Below are positions 8,064 through 15,285 of a stretch of 64,000 bases of DNA, piece after piece (position 1 is the first letter of the stretch; each line of letters starts with the position of its first letter). This DNA is from Actinoplanes derwentensis (lineage in GTDB: Bacteria > Actinomycetota > Actinomycetes > Mycobacteriales > Micromonosporaceae), in NCBI RefSeq assembly GCF_900104725.1, contig NZ_LT629758.1:3410001-3474000 (forward strand), written 5' to 3'. The position numbers and the translations under genes were made by a program. Under the pieces are notes generated by a model. It was given only the letters and a program-made list of their open reading frames with translations. It was not told the origin of the DNA and did not search any database.

Positions 8064-9353
8064 ATGCAAGACCTTTCGCTGGTACGACGGTCAGTGGCCG
8101 AGTTCCTGGGTACCGCGCTGCTGCTGGTGGCGGTCGTCGGGACCAGCGCCACCGCGTCGTCGGTGTCCCCGGCCGACGCGGGCCTGCGCCTGCTGGAGAA
8201 TTCGAGCGCGGTGGCCCTCGCCCTGGCCTCGATCATCTACACATTCGGCCCGGTGTCCCGCGCCCACTTCAACCCAGTCGTGTCGGTCGCCGACTGGTTC
8301 CTGGGTCGCCGCACCGGCACCGGCCTGACCACCGCCGAACTGGGCGGCTATCTGACGGCCCAGGTGCTCGGCGCGCTTGCTGGAACGGTCCTGGGCAACC
8401 TGATGTCCGGCCTGCCCGCGGCCACCGTCTCGGCCACCGCCCGGACAGGCTCCCACCTGCTGCTCAGCGAAACGGTGGCCACCGCCGGCCTGCTGGTCCT
8501 GATCGCCGCCCTGGTCCGCACCGGCCGAGGCGCGTCCGGCCCCGCCGCGATCGGCGCCTACGTCGGCGCGGCCTGCTGGTTCACCTCCTCGTCCGGCTTC
8601 GTCAACCCGGCAGTGACCCTGGGCCGGGCCCTGACCGGAACCGAGGCCGGGATAGCCGTCGGCTCGGTCCCGGCCTTCCTGCTGGCCCAGGCCGCCGGAC
8701 TGGCTGTGGCGTGCGCGCTGATCCCGCTGCTCTACCCGGCGCCGGCCCGCTCGGTGCTCCGGTCCCTGCCCATCGAGGTGGCTGGCCGGGACAGCGGGTC
8801 AGTCCGGGGCGGCGGGCTCCGGCGGGGTGGCGTCGGCGGGGGTCTCGGTGCGGGTCAGGTTCTCGCCGGTGCGGGGGTCGAACAGGTGCATGCGGCGGGT
8901 GTCGGCCCAGAACTCGGCGTCCTGGTCCTCGCGCAGGCGGCTGGTCGCGTCGATCGAGACGATCAGCTGGGTGCGCAGGGCTTCGCTGTCGAGTTCGGCG
9001 GCCAGGTCGGCGAGTTGCCGGGTGATCTCCTGGTCGGCCTCGAACGGGATGTAGGCGTACTGCGAGTCGCCGAGCCATTCGGTGACGTCGACCCGGGCCC
9101 GGAACACCACTCCGGTAGCCTTCTTCGCCGGGTCGACCAGGGCGGCGTCCTCGAAGTGGTCGGGCCGCAGCCCGGCGATCAGCAGTTGCCCGTCGGTGAC
9201 CTTTCCGGCGGCCGCGGACGGGACGGCGACCTCCAGGAACGGCAGTTTCAGCCGGTCCCCGGAGACGGCCGCGGGCAGGAAGTTCATCGGCGGCGATCCG
9301 ATGAACCCGGCGACGAACATGTTGACCGGCTGTTCGTAGAGTTCCCGCGGTGA
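8064..9353 (+). CDS. MIP/aquaporin-like channel with nonstop C-terminal extension
   Basis: Integral membrane channel of the major intrinsic protein family. Residues 1-240 hold six hydrophobic segments and both half-helix motifs: NPV in HFNPVVS (about residue 72) and NPA in FVNPAVTL (about 180). The first NPA being NPV alters the pore constriction, as in some divergent bacterial members. The family-like part ends near 8790. The frame then stays open for another 550 bp, antisense to the sugC-like gene, up to 9353, and the other two frames also lack a stop until beyond 9020. The 184-residue tail is Gly/Val/Asp-rich and looks like antisense coding rather than a domain. Either the tail is translated or the message ends without a stop. 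Confidence 0.7.
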   Translation: MQDLSLVRRSVAEFLGTALLLVAVVGTSATASSVSPADAGLRLLENSSAVALALASIIYTFGPVSRAHFNPVVSVADWFLGRRTGTGLTTAELGGYLTAQVLGALAGTVLGNLMSGLPAATVSATARTGSHLLLSETVATAGLLVLIAALVRTGRGASGPAAIGAYVGAACWFTSSSGFVNPAVTLGRALTGTEAGIAVGSVPAFLLAQAAGLAVACALIPLLYPAPARSVLRSLPIEVAGRDSGSVRGGGLRRGGVGGGLGAGQVLAGAGVEQVHAAGVGPELGVLVLAQAAGRVDRDDQLGAQGFAVEFGGQVGELPGDLLVGLERDVGVLRVAEPFGDVDPGPEHHSGSLLRRVDQGGVLEVVGPQPGDQQLPVGDLSGGRGRDGDLQERQFQPVPGDGRGQEVHRRRSDEPGDEHVDRLFVEFPR

Positions 9354-10007
9354 CGCGACCTGTTGCAGGAGACCCCGGCGGAGTACGGCCACCCGGTCCC
9401 CGAGGGTCATCGCCTCGGTCTGGTCGTGCGTGACGTAGACCGTGGTGGTGCCGAGCCGGCGTTGCATGCGGGAGATCTCGGTGCGCATCTGGCCGCGTAG
9501 CTTGGCGTCCAGGTTCGACAGTGGTTCGTCGAACAGGAACGCGTTGACCGCCCGTACGATCGCCCGGCCCATCGCCACCCGCTGCCGCTGCCCGCCGGAG
9601 AGGTTGGCGGGTTTGCGGTCCAGGTGTTCGTTGAGTTCGAGCATGGCGGCGGCGTCGTGGACGCGGGTGCGGATCTCGTCCTCGGTGACGCCTTTCTGCA
9701 GGCGCAGCGGGAAGGCGATGTTCTCGAAGACGGTCAGGTGCGGGTAGAGCGCGTAGTTCTGGAAGACCATCGACAGCCGGCGGTCGCGGGGTTCCTTGTC
9801 GTTGACACGTTCGCCGCCGATCACCATGTCCCCAGAGGTGATGTCCTCCAGCCCGACGATCATGCGGAGCAGGGTGGACTTGCCACAGCCGGACGGCCCG
9901 ACCAGGATCATGAACTCGCCGTCGGCGATGTCGAGGCTCACGTCGTTGACGGCTTTGAAACCGTCGCCGTACTCCTTGACGATGTTGCGCATCTCGATGG
10001 CTGCCAT
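8799..10007 (-). CDS. sugC: Sugar ABC transporter ATPase (SugC/UgpC/MsmX type)
   Basis: ATP-hydrolysing subunit of a CUT1 sugar importer, 402 residues. Visible motifs: Walker A GPSGCGKST (37-45), Q-loop Q83, signature LSGGQ (136-140), Walker B AFLFDE (156-161, catalytic E161), H-loop H194, and the C-terminal OB-fold regulatory domain of MalK-like proteins (235 onward). Sequence and order resemble mycobacterial SugC, the ATPase of the LpqY-SugABC trehalose importer. It is the last gene of its operon. It is the only sugar-importer ATPase in the window and may also energise the two ATPase-less importers further right; that is inference. Confidence 0.93.
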   Translation of the reverse strand: MAAIEMRNIVKEYGDGFKAVNDVSLDIADGEFMILVGPSGCGKSTLLRMIVGLEDITSGDMVIGGERVNDKEPRDRRLSMVFQNYALYPHLTVFENIAFPLRLQKGVTEDEIRTRVHDAAAMLELNEHLDRKPANLSGGQRQRVAMGRAIVRAVNAFLFDEPLSNLDAKLRGQMRTEISRMQRRLGTTTVYVTHDQTEAMTLGDRVAVLRRGLLQQVASPRELYEQPVNMFVAGFIGSPPMNFLPAAVSGDRLKLPFLEVAVPSAAAGKVTDGQLLIAGLRPDHFEDAALVDPAKKATGVVFRARVDVTEWLGDSQYAYIPFEADQEITRQLADLAAELDSEALRTQLIVSIDATSRLREDQDAEFWADTRRMHLFDPRTGENLTRTETPADATPPEPAAPD

Positions 10008-10019
10008 AACGGAGTCCTT

Positions 10020-10853
10020 TCAGCCCTTGACGGCGCCGTTGGTGAGCCCGGCCACGATCTTGCGTTGGAACAGCAGCACGAGGATGACGACCGGGATCGT
10101 GACGACCACGGCGGCGGCCGCGATGGGTGCGGTCGGCTGCGAGAACTGCGACGAACCCTGGAAGAAGGCGAGTGCCGCGGGCACCGGCCGGGCCGCCTCA
10201 CTGGAGGTGAGGGTGATGCCGAAGACGAAGTCGTTCCAGACCGCGAAGAACGTCAGGATCGCGGCGGTGAACACCCCCGGGGTGGCCAGCGGCACGATCA
10301 CCCGGCGGAACGCCTGCCAGGCGGTGGCCCCGTCGACCTGGGCGGCCTGTTCCATCTCCCACGGGATCTCGCGGAAGAACGCGGACAGCACGTAGACCGC
10401 CAGCGGCAGCGAGTAGGACAGGTACGGGATGATCAGGCCGAGCCAGGTGTCGTAGAGGCCGATGGTCCGCCACAGGTTGAACAGCGGGGTGGCGATCGCG
10501 ATGACCGGGAAGACGGTGATGGCCAGTGCCACGCCGAGCACCAGTTTCTTGCCGGGGAAGTTCAACCGCGAGATGGCGTACGCCGCCAGGGTGGCCAGCA
10601 CGACCGAGATGGTCGTGGCGATCAGCGACATGCCGACGGAGTTGCGCAGTGCCGTGGTGAACAGGTCGGACGCGAAGACGGTCCGGTAGTTCTCCCAGCT
10701 CCACACGGTCGGCAGGAACGAGTTGTTGCTGATGTCGTCGCCCTCCTTGAACGACAGCGACACGATCCACAGCACCGGGACGATCGCGTACGCGATGATC
10801 AGCAGTGCTCCGGCGATCCAGTAGACCTGTGTCCGGCGGCCAGCCGTCATCAC
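10020..10853 (-). CDS. sugB: Sugar ABC transporter permease (SugB-like)
   Basis: A 277-residue inner-membrane permease with six hydrophobic segments and the EAA loop EMEQAAQVDGATAWQAF (about 185-201), where the ATPase docks. The C-terminal block (SSQFSQPTAPIAAAAVVV followed by FQRKIVAGLTNGAVKG) closely matches what I know of mycobacterial SugB. It overlaps the upstream permease by four bases (10850-10853) and is 12 bp from sugC, so the genes are translated together. Predicted role: half of the trehalose/disaccharide channel. Confidence 0.92.
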   Translation of the reverse strand: MMTAGRRTQVYWIAGALLIIAYAIVPVLWIVSLSFKEGDDISNNSFLPTVWSWENYRTVFASDLFTTALRNSVGMSLIATTISVVLATLAAYAISRLNFPGKKLVLGVALAITVFPVIAIATPLFNLWRTIGLYDTWLGLIIPYLSYSLPLAVYVLSAFFREIPWEMEQAAQVDGATAWQAFRRVIVPLATPGVFTAAILTFFAVWNDFVFGITLTSSEAARPVPAALAFFQGSSQFSQPTAPIAAAAVVVTIPVVILVLLFQRKIVAGLTNGAVKG

Positions 10854-11755
10854 CGCTCACCCCTCTGCTGCGACAGGTCGGTCTTGAAGACCTTCACGAA
10901 CAACACCGCGATGAGTACGACCAGGATCGCCAGGATGACACTGACCGCCGAGCCGAGACCGACCATCACCCGGCTGATCGTCTGCCGGTAGGCCAGGAAC
11001 GACAGTGTCTCGGTGCCCTGCGCGCCGGCGGTCATGATGAACACGCTGTCGAAGATCCGGAACGCGTCGAGGGTCCGGAACAGCAGCGCCACCATGATCG
11101 CGGCTTTCATGTTCGGCAGGATCACCCGTTTCACCCGCTGCCACGCGCGGGCGCCGTCGACCTTCGCCGCTTCCAGGTAGTCGTCGGGGATCTGCGCCAG
11201 CCCGGCGAGCAGTAGCAGGGACATGAACGGCGTGGTCTTCCAGATCTCCGCGACGCAGACGGTGAACAGGGCCGACCAGGTGCTGCCGAACCAGTCGAAG
11301 TCGCCGAGTGAGAACAGACCGTTGACGAAGCCGTAGGTGTCGCTGAACGCGTAGGCCCAGGCGTACGCGGAGACCACGGTGATGATCCCGTACGGCACCA
11401 GGATCGCCGTGCGCAGCGCCGTGCGCAGGTAGAGCGCCCGGTGCATGACCATGGCCAGCCCGAACCCGAGGACCAGTTCGACGCTGACGGTGACCACGGT
11501 GACCAGCGAGGTGACCCCGAACTGGGTCCAGAACAGGCCGTCGCTCAGGATCATCGCGTAGTTGCCGAGCCCGGTGAACTCGCGGTCGCCGGGGTCGGTG
11601 AGGCGGTAGTCGAACAGCGACAGCCAGACGGCGTTCAGGATCGGATAGCCGGTGACCGCGACCATCGCGATGAACGCCGGACCGGCCAGCAGCCAGCCCA
11701 GGTTGCGTTCGCGGCGGGCGCGGTCGGTCAACCGGGCCCGGACGGTTGTGCGCAC
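10850..11755 (-). CDS. sugA: Sugar ABC transporter permease (SugA-like)
   Basis: A 301-residue MalF-type permease with six hydrophobic segments. The AEIWKTTPFMSLLLLAGLA segment and the EAA loop EAAKVDGARAWQRV, followed by VALLFRTLDAFRIFD, are near-signature blocks of mycobacterial SugA. It lies 9 bp downstream of the binding-protein gene and overlaps the second permease by 4 bp. It pairs with the SugB-like protein to form the membrane channel. Confidence 0.92.
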   Translation of the reverse strand: MRTTVRARLTDRARRERNLGWLLAGPAFIAMVAVTGYPILNAVWLSLFDYRLTDPGDREFTGLGNYAMILSDGLFWTQFGVTSLVTVVTVSVELVLGFGLAMVMHRALYLRTALRTAILVPYGIITVVSAYAWAYAFSDTYGFVNGLFSLGDFDWFGSTWSALFTVCVAEIWKTTPFMSLLLLAGLAQIPDDYLEAAKVDGARAWQRVKRVILPNMKAAIMVALLFRTLDAFRIFDSVFIMTAGAQGTETLSFLAYRQTISRVMVGLGSAVSVILAILVVLIAVLFVKVFKTDLSQQRGER

Positions 11756-11764
11756 GGCCGCCCC

Positions 11765-13063
11765 CTAGATCAGTCGCTGGTTGGACAGGACGGCTTCGAG
11801 CAGCTCGTTGGCCTCTCGTGGGGTGGTGCCCGGGTCGAGGGAACCGGGCGGGTGGAAGGCGGTCTGGACACTTCCGGTGACGTCGCCGTAGTAGGGGCTG
11901 ACCGGCCGGGGTGTGGCCGCGTCGAGGCCGGTGCGGATCTGGTCGGCCATCGGGAACAGCTCGCGGATCTCCGGGTCGTCGAAGACCCTGCCGAGCGCGG
12001 CCGGGTTGCCCGCGGTCGTCATGAACTCCTTCTGGCTCTGTTCGGACGCCAGGCAGCGGATGGCTTCGACGGCCAGGTCCGGCTTACCGCTGAACGCGCT
12101 GATCGACAGGCCGAGCCCACCGGACGGGGACGCCGCCTCGGTTCCGGCCCGGACCCGGGGGTACGCGGCCCAGCCCACGTCGTCCTTGAAGTTCGCCGGG
12201 AGGGTGCCCTCCTCGATGGCCGAGTCGAAGGCCGCCCACACGTACGGCCAGTTGACCATGAAGCCGCCGTCCTCGGCCTGGAACGCGGACCGGGAGTCCT
12301 CCTCACCGGACGTGCTGAGCCCGGCGGGTGCGGCCGGAGACACCGCGAGGTCGTGCATGATCCGGGCGGCCTCCGCGCCGGCGTCCGTGTTCAGCCCGCC
12401 TTTGACCTGGCCGGAGGGCAGGTTCTCGGAGCCCGGCTGGAGGATCGAGCCGCCGGCCGAGGCGACCAGCGCGTTGACCCAGACCATCAGGCTCTCGTTG
12501 CGGCGGCCCTGGGCCGCCACCGTCACTCCGGCCCGGGTCGCGCCCTGGATCAGTTGGTCCCAGGTGACCGGTCCGGCCGACGGGTCGACACCGGCCTCGG
12601 CCAGGACCGACTTGCGGTACCAGAGCAGTTGCGTGTTGCCGTACAGCGGCGCCGCCCAGAGGACGTCGCGGAACGTCGACTGTTCGAGCGGGCCGTCGAG
12701 GACTCCGGCGGAGAACTCCTGCCGTTCCGGGGCGGTGAACGCGCGCAGGAACCCGGCGTTGGCGAACTCGGCCATGAACGGCGGGTCGACACTGACGATG
12801 TCCATCGACCGGTCCTCGGCGGCCAGCCGGCGCAACAACTGTTCCCGGCCACCGGCGGCGGTGTTCGGCAGCCGCTGGATGTCGAAGGTGTACGCCCCGC
12901 CGGATTCGGCCGCGCAGCGGGTTGCCACGTCCTCTTGGGCGGCGTCGGCGATGTAGTACGTCAGCGAGTTCGCGCCACCGTCCGCCGCACAACCGGTGAG
13001 GACCGAGGCGAACAGGATCAGGACGGTGCCTGTCGCGCCCCGGCGTGGTCTCCCGTCAAGCAC
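11765..13063 (-). CDS. lpqY: Sugar-binding lipoprotein (LpqY-like)
   Basis: Extracellular solute-binding protein of about 432 residues, first gene of the importer operon. GTG 13063 is chosen because an AAGGGA ribosome site precedes it and it yields a compact lipoprotein signal ending in the lipobox LTGC; an in-frame ATG lies at 13093. The mature part has blocks resembling LpqY: SVDPPFMAEFANAGFLRAF, NTQLLWYR and WVNALVASAGGSIL. LpqY delivers trehalose to SugABC in mycobacteria, where it recycles trehalose released from the cell envelope. Here the ligand is probably trehalose or a similar disaccharide. Confidence 0.88.
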   Translation of the reverse strand: MLDGRPRRGATGTVLILFASVLTGCAADGGANSLTYYIADAAQEDVATRCAAESGGAYTFDIQRLPNTAAGGREQLLRRLAAEDRSMDIVSVDPPFMAEFANAGFLRAFTAPERQEFSAGVLDGPLEQSTFRDVLWAAPLYGNTQLLWYRKSVLAEAGVDPSAGPVTWDQLIQGATRAGVTVAAQGRRNESLMVWVNALVASAGGSILQPGSENLPSGQVKGGLNTDAGAEAARIMHDLAVSPAAPAGLSTSGEEDSRSAFQAEDGGFMVNWPYVWAAFDSAIEEGTLPANFKDDVGWAAYPRVRAGTEAASPSGGLGLSISAFSGKPDLAVEAIRCLASEQSQKEFMTTAGNPAALGRVFDDPEIRELFPMADQIRTGLDAATPRPVSPYYGDVTGSVQTAFHPPGSLDPGTTPREANELLEAVLSNQRLI

Positions 13064-13182
13064 AGTGCCATCCCTTCGACAAGGAAGGTGCATCTGAAAT
13101 CGCTTGTCGAACTCAGCCTCTTTGTGATCTGCGTCTCACGTCAAGAGTCACAATGCACGTACTTTGCGTGATCGGAAACGCG

Positions 13183-13217
13183 CGGTACCCCCGCATCACA
13201 GGGATGCGGGGGTACCG
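13183..13217. terminator. Hairpin terminator after the fasciclin gene
   Basis: A perfect 15-bp stem (13183-13197 with 13203-13217) and 5-nt loop lie 11 bp beyond the stop of the minus-strand fasciclin gene. It would end that transcript and insulate the lpqY-sugABC promoter region. Confidence 0.8.
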
Positions 13218-13227
13218 GACGCTGGAA

Positions 13228-13863
13228 TCAGGGCAGGTTGATCGGGCGCAGGACCCGGTCGATGCCGTGGGCGATCTGACGGTTGCCCTTGTTGAGATCG
13301 AAGCGGTTCACGCGCGGGTTGCGGTCGCTGCGGTCGGCGTCGATGAGCTGGATCCGCTTGTGCCAGCGGCCGTAGACGTCCACCTTGATCGGCGTACCGG
13401 CGGCGGTCTTCAGTTTGGCGCCGTCGGACTTGAACGCCGTCTTGCGGTTGATCGTGCTGCCCGGCACGACGTGGTAGAGCAGCACCGCCTCGACGGTGTT
13501 GATGCCGAGCCCGGCGACCGCGGTGAACGCCTTCTTCTCGCCGGGCAGCCGCTTGGTCTTCTGGATGTCGGCGACCAGCAGCTGGAATGCCCGGTCGTTG
13601 GGCAGGAACGCGGTGACCCGCGTCTTGCCGTCGGTGAGCACCTTGACCGGGCTGGCCGGTTTGGCCTTCAGCACGGCCAGCACCGCGGCGGTCAGGATGT
13701 CGTAGTCGTGGCCGTTGTGGTCGAAGCCGCTCTTGTCGGCGGTCAGTACCGCGGCCAGCGACTTGGTCTTGAGCGGCTTGGCGTGTGCCGAAGCCGGTGC
13801 GGCGGTCAGGGCGGAGGCGACGAGCGCGGCGGTCGCCACGGCGGTGACCCGGGTGATCCTCAT
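13228..13863 (-). CDS. Secreted fasciclin-domain protein (MPT70-like)
   Basis: Secreted protein of 211 residues. It has a Sec signal peptide (about residues 1-29, ending APASAHA) followed by one fasciclin (FAS1) domain, with VTAFLPNDRAFQLL corresponding to the H1 region and VLLYHVVPGSTI to the H2 region. ATG 13863 has a good AAAGGA site; the frame is open further upstream. In mycobacteria the fasciclin proteins MPT70 and MPT83 belong to the SigK regulon, and here the gene lies directly beside an ECF sigma/anti-sigma pair and shares their promoter pattern. Adhesion or envelope-surface binding is the usual role of the domain. Confidence 0.9.
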   Translation of the reverse strand: MRITRVTAVATAALVASALTAAPASAHAKPLKTKSLAAVLTADKSGFDHNGHDYDILTAAVLAVLKAKPASPVKVLTDGKTRVTAFLPNDRAFQLLVADIQKTKRLPGEKKAFTAVAGLGINTVEAVLLYHVVPGSTINRKTAFKSDGAKLKTAAGTPIKVDVYGRWHKRIQLIDADRSDRNPRVNRFDLNKGNRQIAHGIDRVLRPINLP

Positions 13864-13882
13864 GTCGTGCGTCCTTTCGGGA

Positions 13883-13912
13883 CGGGGTGGCGGCCTCGGT
13901 GCCGCCACCCCG
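13883..13912 (-). other. Strong hairpin in the fasciclin leader
   Basis: A perfect 12-bp stem (13883-13894 with 13901-13912) and 6-nt loop sit between the predicted -10 (13914-13919) and the start codon (13863). It could be a terminator for the sigma/anti-sigma message, which ends at 13945, or a stabilising 5' structure on the fasciclin message. Confidence 0.6.
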
Positions 13913-13913
13913 T

Positions 13914-13942
13914 ACTTCGCCGCCACCCGGCGCCGTGGATGC
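13914..13942 (-). promoter_or_regulatory. SigK-type promoter of the fasciclin gene
   Basis: Read on the minus strand: GCATCC (13942-13937), a 17-bp spacer, then CGAAGT (13919-13914). The promoter of the sigma gene has GCATCC, 17 bp and CGAATA, and both share the 13-mer TGCATCCACGGCG. The mycobacterial SigK consensus I recall is CCATCC, 16-17 bp, CCGAAT, which fits closely. Confidence 0.7.
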
Positions 13943-13944
13943 AG

Positions 13945-14658
13945 TCAGCTGGTGAGAATTCCGCGCAGCAGGCTGTGACCCGAGTGGGTGGCGTCGCCGT
14001 CGTAGGCCTCGTCGCTGACGTCGACCAGGCGGAACCGGTTCAGGTCGGTCCCCGGCGGCACCGGCAGCACCACCTCGGTGCCGGCGGTGAGGTTGCCCAG
14101 CGCGATCATCTTGGTGAGGTCGTCCGGGTCGATCAGCCACACCTGCCGGAAACCGGTGGTCAGCGGCAGGTTCCGGACGTCGATCCGCAGCTCGCCGCCG
14201 CGCACCACCCGGGCGTCACCGCCGGCCGCGGCCGGAACCGTCGGCAGTGGGCTGAGGGTCGCCCGCGCGGTCACCTGTTCGGCCGGGGGCCGACCGGCGA
14301 ACCGGATCACCACCGCCGTCCCGGCCACCGCGACGACCGCGGCGGCCGCGGCGGCCGCTGCCGCGATCGTGGGCATCAGCCAGCGCGGCCGGGCACGCCG
14401 GGGCCGGTCGCGCCGTTCGCCGAGATCGACGGGCGGAGCCGGGGTGATGCCGGCTTCGATCGCCTGCCAGATCCGTTCCGGCGGTGCGGGCAGATCGTGC
14501 AGGCCGTGGGTCTCGGCACCGAGTTCGGCGACGTCCCGCAAGGTGTCGAGTTCGAGCCGGCAGCCGGCACAATGCCGCAGGTGATCGGCTTCGACCGAGT
14601 CCTCATGTTCTTCAGAGAGCGCGAGTAGGACCAGCCGATCGGGTTCCAAATGCTGCAC
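13945..14658 (-). CDS. Anti-sigma-K factor (RskA family)
   Basis: Membrane-bound anti-sigma factor of 237 residues. The N-terminal cytoplasmic domain carries a zinc anti-sigma motif H26-x3-C30-x2-C33 (HLRHCAGC). One membrane segment of alanine/valine repeats lies at about 95-122, and the C-terminal half is an extracytoplasmic RskA domain with the typical FRQVWLIDPDDLTKMIALGNL block. GTG 14658 has an excellent GGGAGGTGG site, and the gene overlaps the 3' end of the sigma gene by 47 bp. It should hold the sigma factor at the membrane until released, probably by regulated proteolysis as in mycobacteria. Confidence 0.9.
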   Translation of the reverse strand: MQHLEPDRLVLLALSEEHEDSVEADHLRHCAGCRLELDTLRDVAELGAETHGLHDLPAPPERIWQAIEAGITPAPPVDLGERRDRPRRARPRWLMPTIAAAAAAAAAVVAVAGTAVVIRFAGRPPAEQVTARATLSPLPTVPAAAGGDARVVRGGELRIDVRNLPLTTGFRQVWLIDPDDLTKMIALGNLTAGTEVVLPVPPGTDLNRFRLVDVSDEAYDGDATHSGHSLLRGILTS

Positions 14659-15190
14659 CGTCCACCTCCCAGCGCCGTCGCAGGTTAGCCATGCCCCGCC
14701 GGATATGGCTCTTGACCGTACCGAGCGGCAGTCCGGTGGCCGCCGCTATCTGCGGATGGGTGAGGTCGTCGAAGAATGCCATCTCCAGGGTGCGCCGCTG
14801 GTCCTCGGGCAGCCGGCCGAGTTCGTCGGCGACGATCAGCCGGTCCACGATCCGCTCCGGCGTCTCGGTGTCGTCGCCGGGCGCCGGCTGTTCCCGGACC
14901 GTGTCGGACACCCGTTCGGCACGCGCCGTCGACCGGATCCGGTCGACGGCCTTGCGCCGGGCGATCCCCAGCAGCCAGCTCGCCAGTGAGCCACGCCGCG
15001 GGTCGAAGGAATCCCGGCCGGTCCACGCCGCCACGAACGTGACCTGGGTGACGTCCTCGGCGTCGGCCCGGTTGCCGAGCAGCCGTTGGGCGAGGTAGAG
15101 CACCGCGGCACCGTGCCGGTCGTACGCCGTGCGCAATGCCTTCTCGTCCCCGGCCCGTAACCGCTCGGCGAGTTCGTCGTCAGAACTCAT
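14612..15190 (-). CDS. sigK: ECF RNA polymerase sigma factor (SigK-like)
   Basis: Extracytoplasmic-function sigma factor of 192 residues. Region 2 (about 20-90) contains ADAEDVTQVTFVAAW and SLASWLLGIARRKAVDRIR, which melt and recognise the -10. Region 4 (about 125-180) contains LPEDQRRTLEMAFFDDLTHPQIA and the HTH GLPLGTVKSHIRRGMANLR, which reads the -35. The overlapping RskA-type anti-sigma gene and the neighbouring fasciclin gene mirror the mycobacterial sigK-rskA-mpt70/83 arrangement. A copy of the same promoter motif lies 31 bp upstream, indicating autoregulation. The SigK assignment rests on context and motif; a related ECF group is possible. Confidence 0.85.
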   Translation of the reverse strand: MSSDDELAERLRAGDEKALRTAYDRHGAAVLYLAQRLLGNRADAEDVTQVTFVAAWTGRDSFDPRRGSLASWLLGIARRKAVDRIRSTARAERVSDTVREQPAPGDDTETPERIVDRLIVADELGRLPEDQRRTLEMAFFDDLTHPQIAAATGLPLGTVKSHIRRGMANLRRRWEVDGAAFGTRSAGPTRAL

Positions 15191-15220
15191 CGACCCTCCT
15201 TCCTTCTCAGGGCATCTCGG

Positions 15221-15249
15221 TATTCGTCGCGGGACCCCGCCGTGGATGC
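15221..15249 (-). promoter_or_regulatory. SigK-type autoregulatory promoter
   Basis: Minus strand: GCATCC (15249-15244), 17-bp spacer, CGAATA (15226-15221), 31 bp before the sigma-factor start codon. It matches the fasciclin promoter in both elements and in spacing. Confidence 0.7.
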
Positions 15250-15285
15250 ACCACGCAGGTCACGATCACCGATCATCCGGGGTGT

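Noticed and set aside
9624..10991. A 455-codon plus-strand frame opposite sugB/sugC
   Set aside because: Asp/Arg/His-rich antisense frame; the ABC genes on the other strand carry clear motifs.
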